A program made the translations under genes and the position numbers. Shown here one piece after another: positions 61,098 through 64,000 of a stretch of 64,000 nt of DNA; positions within the stretch are counted from its first letter, which is position 1; the number at the start of each line of letters is the position of its first letter. Under the pieces are notes generated by a model. The model did no database searches, was not told where the DNA came from, and worked only from the letters and a program-made list of their open reading frames with translations. Source of the stretch: Streptomyces hundungensis. GTDB taxonomy: Bacteria; Actinomycetota; Actinomycetes; Streptomycetales; Streptomycetaceae. The stretch is from positions 3,286,001-3,350,000 of the forward strand of contig NZ_CP032698.1 in assembly GCF_003627815.1 (NCBI RefSeq). The letters run 5' to 3'.

Positions 61098-61625
61098 ATG
61101 AGCAAACGCGCAGCGAGCGCACCGGCGGTGTGGGGACCCCGTCGCTCGATCTACGACCCGGCGAATGGGCACTTCCGTTCTCTGACGGTCTACGCAGAAT
61201 CGCCGGACTGTGCCAGAGCCGCGCGGGACATGGTCGGTTCCTACCTCCGGGCCTGGGGACTGCCGCGCGCGGTCGATGACGCGCAACTCGTTGTGTCGGA
61301 ACTGGTCGGCAATGTCGTGCACCACGCGGTACCGGACGACTGCCCGACGCGGCCCGGTGGCGCACGGAAGATCGACGTGCTCGTGAAGGCCTGGCCCGGA
61401 TGGCTGTTCATCGGTGTCACCGATGAGGACTCGTCCCCGCCTGACCTACCTGCGGGTGAACTCGTTTCGTCGGAGTTGGCGGGCGACTTCGCAGAAGCGT
61501 TGTTGCCGGACCGTGGGCGCGGGTTGCTGCTCGTTCAGCGGCTGGCCGACGCGGTGTGGTGGTCGCCGAACGGTCCGAGTGGCAAGACGATCTGGTGCCG
61601 CTTCGACCTCGATGGCACGGCCTAG
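61098..61625 (+). CDS. HATPase-domain protein (anti-sigma kinase-like)
   Basis: A 175-aa single-domain GHKL ATPase of the RsbW/SpoIIAB-like type abundant in Streptomyces. The N-box is VVSELVGNVVHHAVPDD, the middle box GVTDEDSSPPD, and the G-box DRGRGLLLVQRLADAVWW. It could phosphorylate an anti-anti-sigma factor or hold a sigma factor. ATG 61098 was chosen; ATG 61062 would add 12 basic residues, and neither start has a strong ribosome site. It is divergent from the HTH/TPR gene and followed by a small CxxC protein gene in the same direction, so the three may form one regulatory unit. Confidence 0.8.
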   Translation: MSKRAASAPAVWGPRRSIYDPANGHFRSLTVYAESPDCARAARDMVGSYLRAWGLPRAVDDAQLVVSELVGNVVHHAVPDDCPTRPGGARKIDVLVKAWPGWLFIGVTDEDSSPPDLPAGELVSSELAGDFAEALLPDRGRGLLLVQRLADAVWWSPNGPSGKTIWCRFDLDGTA

Positions 61626-61855
61626 CGGTCTGCCCGGCGTTTCCCCTGCCTGGTACACGCGATCGGCTGTGGAAGGCGACCCGGACGCTCGCCGGAGTCA
61701 GACACCAGTCCTGCCCGATCAGGGTGGCCAGGGCCGAGGGCTGAGCTCGGGGGCGCCGTTCGGGGTAGTCCGGGCCGTTCCGGGAGTACCGGAGCCCGGG
61801 TTCGGGTCCATTGCTGAGGACATCAGCGATCGACCCGACAGGCGGTGGCGTGGCC

Positions 61856-62062
61856 ATGACCGACCCGAGAACGACGATGGGTGACCCCGTACACCTGGCG
61901 CTGCCGCACGCACCGCCGAAGCCCGCGCGGGGATGTGCGGTGTGCGCCGAGATGGTGGCGCGGCGGCGGGCCGCGCAGCGCAGGGGCGACCTTTCGGCGG
62001 CCACGGACGCCGACGTGGAAATCCGCCACCACCCCCACCGGGGCCGGCCCCGCCACCGCTGA
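61856..62062 (+). CDS. Small CxxC protein typical of HTH/HATPase loci
   Basis: A 68-aa protein with PVHLALPHAPPKPARGCAVC at the N-terminus, CxxC (GCAVCAEM), a basic helix VARRRAAQRRGDLSAATDAD and a C-terminal EIRHHPHRG. The CxxC and C-terminal His cluster could bind a metal. From memory this is a small Streptomyces family that accompanies HTH/TPR regulators. ATG 61856 was chosen from the purine-rich GGCGGTGGCG upstream; the earlier in-frame start at 61811 is less likely. Confidence 0.65.
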   Translation: MTDPRTTMGDPVHLALPHAPPKPARGCAVCAEMVARRRAAQRRGDLSAATDADVEIRHHPHRGRPRHR

Positions 62063-62181
62063 CCCGGCCCGACCCGTCCCGGTGCGGAACGGGTCGGGCC
62101 GGGGCAGGTCGGGGCGGATCCCGGCGTCCGCTCCGCGATATTCGCTGGCCGCCCCCGCCCCGCCGCGTCACGCTTGCCCCC

Positions 62182-62769
62182 ATGGAAGACCGTGCCACGC
62201 CCCAGCGTCAGATCCGCGCCCTGCACACGCAGTCCACCGTCACCGTCTATCAGGCGTACGACCCGGCGCTCGGACTTCCGGCCGCACGCGACGGGCGGTT
62301 TCCGGCGGGGTGGAAACGGGAGCGGATGACGTGGGTCAAGCCGTCGTTCCTGTGGATGATGTACCGCTCGGGGTGGGGGACCAAGGAGGGCCAGCGGACC
62401 GTGCTCGCCGTCGAGATACGGCGGGACGGGTTCGACTGGGCGTTGGCGCACGCCTGTCTGTCGCACTACGAGCGGGCCACCCACGGTGAACAGGCCGCCT
62501 GGAAGCGGGAGTTGAGGCGGGCGCCCGCCCGGGTGCAGTGGGACCCCGAGCGGGATCTGCGGCTCCAGGCACTGCCGTACCGCTCGTTGCAGCTCGGCCT
62601 CGCCGGCGAGGCGGTGCGGCGGTACGCGGACGAGTGGGTCGTCGACATCCGCGATGTGACCCCGCTCGCCCACCGCGTCCACGCGCTCGTGGGGGACGGC
62701 CGGCTCGACGCCGCCCGCGCCCTGCTACCCGCCGAGCGGGTCTATGCCGGGCCGCCGGTCAATGCGTGA
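62182..62769 (+). CDS. DUF4291 family protein
   Basis: A 195-aa protein matching DUF4291: the N-terminal VYQAYDPALGLPAARDGRF, central MTWVKPSFLWMMYRSGWGTK, and QWDPERDLRLQALPYRSLQL. The family, found in bacteria and eukaryotes, has no established biochemistry that I can recall. There is no signal peptide or membrane segment. ATG 62182 begins the conserved N-terminus MEDRATPQRQIRALHTQSTV. It is convergent with the DUF1330 gene. Confidence 0.9.
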   Translation: MEDRATPQRQIRALHTQSTVTVYQAYDPALGLPAARDGRFPAGWKRERMTWVKPSFLWMMYRSGWGTKEGQRTVLAVEIRRDGFDWALAHACLSHYERATHGEQAAWKRELRRAPARVQWDPERDLRLQALPYRSLQLGLAGEAVRRYADEWVVDIRDVTPLAHRVHALVGDGRLDAARALLPAERVYAGPPVNA

Positions 62770-62805
62770 CTCCCCGGCCCGCGCCCCGCGGCACCCTTCG
62801 GGCGC

Positions 62806-63153
62806 CTACGCCGACGCCCGCAGCGCCGCGGCCGTCCGTGCCGGGTCGTACCCCGGGGCGACCCCGTCCACCAGGATCAGGTCGCCGGGGATGTGGTCGG
62901 CGCGCAGGGGGATCAGGGCCTGGTAGGCCGGTGAGTCGTACCAGGCGCGGGCCTCCTCGATCGCCGGGAACTCGATGATCACCAGCGCGTGGGGCCACTC
63001 GCCCTCGCGGACCTCCAGCGGCGCGTTGTGGACCAGGAAACGGCCCCCGAACGGGTCCAGCGTGGCCTGGATGCGCTCCATGTACACGAAGACGTCCTCG
63101 TGCGGCGGACGGCCGCCGGCCGGGCGGAGGTTGGCGATGGCGTAGGCGGTCAT
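62806..63153 (-). CDS. DUF1330 family protein
   Basis: A 115-aa ferredoxin-like-fold protein of the DUF1330 group (MTAYAIANLRPAG, RIQATLDPFGGRFLVHNAPL, VIIEFPAIEEARAWYDSPAY, PLRADHIPGDLILVDGV). Members are small dimeric proteins of unknown function, often near stress genes. The ATG at 63153 is clear. It is separated from the alcohol dehydrogenase gene by a strong terminator. Confidence 0.9.
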   Translation of the reverse strand: MTAYAIANLRPAGGRPPHEDVFVYMERIQATLDPFGGRFLVHNAPLEVREGEWPHALVIIEFPAIEEARAWYDSPAYQALIPLRADHIPGDLILVDGVAPGYDPARTAAALRASA

Positions 63154-63263
63154 GGGGTCCTCCAGAGTGGGGTGCCGTGCTCCCTTGCGAACGGTTCGAT
63201 CCTGCCGACCGCGCCCGGCCCGGTCGATTACCTCGGAGGTAGGCGGGGCGGCCCCGGCAAGGG

Positions 63264-63299
63264 AACGGCCCCGGAGGCGGGGGTTCCTCCGGGGCCGTT
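63264..63299. terminator. Hairpin after the alcohol dehydrogenase gene
   Basis: A 14-bp perfect stem (AACGGCCCCGGAGG / CCTCCGGGGCCGTT) with an 8-nt loop lies 42 nt past the stop of the truncated dehydrogenase gene on the minus strand. It should end that transcript before the DUF1330 promoter. Confidence 0.85.
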
Positions 63300-63340
63300 C
63301 GGTCGGGGCGGGCCGTACAGCAGGTGGGCCGGCCGGTGCG

Positions 63341-64000
63341 TCAGATCGTCGCCGTGTCGATCACGAAGCGGTAGCGGACGTCGCTGTCCAGCACCCGCGC
63401 GTACGCCTCGTTGATCTGGTCGGCGCGGATCAACTCGATCTCGGCGCCCAGGGAGTGCTCGGCGCAGAAGTCCAGCATCTCCTGGGTCTCCGCGATGCCG
63501 CCGATCATCGAACCGGCGAGGATCTTGTTGCCGCCTATGAGGCCGAACATGTTGAGCGAGTTCGGCTCCTCGGGGGCGCCCACGTTCACGAAGGCGCCGC
63601 CCGTCTTGAGGAGGGCGAGGTAGGCGCCCAGGTCGAGCGGGGCGGACACGGTGGAGACGATGAGGTCGAAGGAGCCCGCGAGCCGCTCGAAGGTGGTCTC
63701 GTCGCTGGTCGCGTAGTAGTGGTCTGCGCCCAGCTTGAGGCCGTCGTCCTTCTTGCGCAGCGACTGGCTGAGCACCGTCACCTCGGCGCCGAGCGCGTGC
63801 GCGATCTTCACGCCCATGTGGCCGAGGCCGCCGAGCCCGAGGATGGCGACCTTCTTGCCGGGGCCCGCCTGCCAGCGCTTGAGCGGCGAGTACAGGGTGA
63901 TGCCGGCGCACAGCAGCGGGGCGGCGACGTCCAGCGCGATGCCCTCGGGGATGCGCAGGGTGTGGTCGGCGTCCACGACGATGTGCGTGGAGTAGCCGCC
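63341..64000 (-). CDS. Zinc-type NADP-dependent alcohol dehydrogenase, 5' part cut by window edge
   Basis: The C-terminal 219 residues of a medium-chain dehydrogenase of the cinnamyl/YahK type. The Rossmann motif [20 protein letters not shown] is present, followed by [18 protein letters not shown] ([20 protein letters not shown]) and [16 protein letters not shown], with a C-terminal substrate region [20 protein letters not shown]. The N-terminal zinc-binding half lies beyond 64000; the visible edge reads [20 protein letters not shown] in frame. Such enzymes reduce aldehydes to alcohols. It is followed by a strong hairpin. Confidence 0.9.
   Translation of the reverse strand, partial: GGYSTHIVVDADHTLRIPEGIALDVAAPLLCAGITLYSPLKRWQAGPGKKVAILGLGGLGHMGVKIAHALGAEVTVLSQSLRKKDDGLKLGADHYYATSDETTFERLAGSFDLIVSTVSAPLDLGAYLALLKTGGAFVNVGAPEEPNSLNMFGLIGGNKILAGSMIGGIAETQEMLDFCAEHSLGAEIELIRADQINEAYARVLDSDVRYRFVIDTATI

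Overview
The window is a high-GC actinobacterial chromosome segment, almost certainly from Streptomyces. The evidence is the GC bias at third codon positions, the mycothiol conjugate amidase Mca, GTP-type PEP carboxykinase, a DasR-type operator in front of a chitinase gene, a Tad pilus operon with no outer-membrane genes, GTG/TTG starts, and Streptomyces-type intergenic repeats. Most genes look like core or stable chromosome. I see no rRNA, tRNA, CRISPR array, transposase or prophage. Gene order recalls a conserved core region of Streptomyces chromosomes, but that is recollection and was not checked.

Layout. 1-5.7 kb: a partial unknown gene, a secreted SLT muralytic protein with a long structured leader, a PIN-PhoH protein, an isoprenyl transferase and an aldo/keto reductase carrying a small in-frame repeat insertion. 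6.1-11.8 kb: DUF2079 membrane protein, methyltransferase, DUF192 protein, lipoprotein, an inverted broken gene and a double-S1 protein. 11.9-23.7 kb: one long minus-strand Tad/Flp pilus operon with an embedded two-component system and an OmpA-like/lipoprotein tail. 24.1-26.8 kb: a secreted GH18 chitinase and a secreted serine protease. 26.9-34.5 kb: two divergent gene sets (gluconate-type permease, RidA, IclR regulator and PfkB kinase facing an amino-acid deaminase and a D-aminoacylase) around a 25-bp palindromic operator. 34.6-44.2 kb: GH5 glycosidase, membrane protein, aminotransferase, a small unknown gene with striking upstream palindromes, pckG, TrhA/hemolysin III and a DUF255 thioredoxin-like protein. 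44.3-58.5 kb: a 1081-aa NTPase-TPR protein, mca, DUF4307, greA, a DrrAB-type exporter whose promoter spacer is an operator, ilvA, MarR, a small sigma-like/membrane-protein set, a cystathionine gamma-synthase-type gene, and msrA behind a 35-bp minisatellite. 58.6-62.1 kb: a more recently acquired-looking patch with a frameshifted gene containing a TTA codon, an HTH/TPR regulator, a HATPase protein and a small CxxC protein. 62.1-64 kb: DUF4291, DUF1330 and a truncated alcohol dehydrogenase.

How the parts work together. The Tad operon encodes a complete motor and platform (CpaF, TadB, TadC, CpaE, CpaB), one Flp-like pilin and three TadE/TadG-like pseudopilins, apparently with its own sensor kinase and regulator. 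The chitinase and protease are secreted scavenging enzymes, the chitinase probably under DasR control. The 27-34 kb locus looks like uptake and catabolism of a sugar acid plus D-amino-acid derivatives. Non-coding structure is unusually rich: three loci of one mosaic palindromic repeat, several tandem-repeat spacers, and four strong operator-like palindromes.
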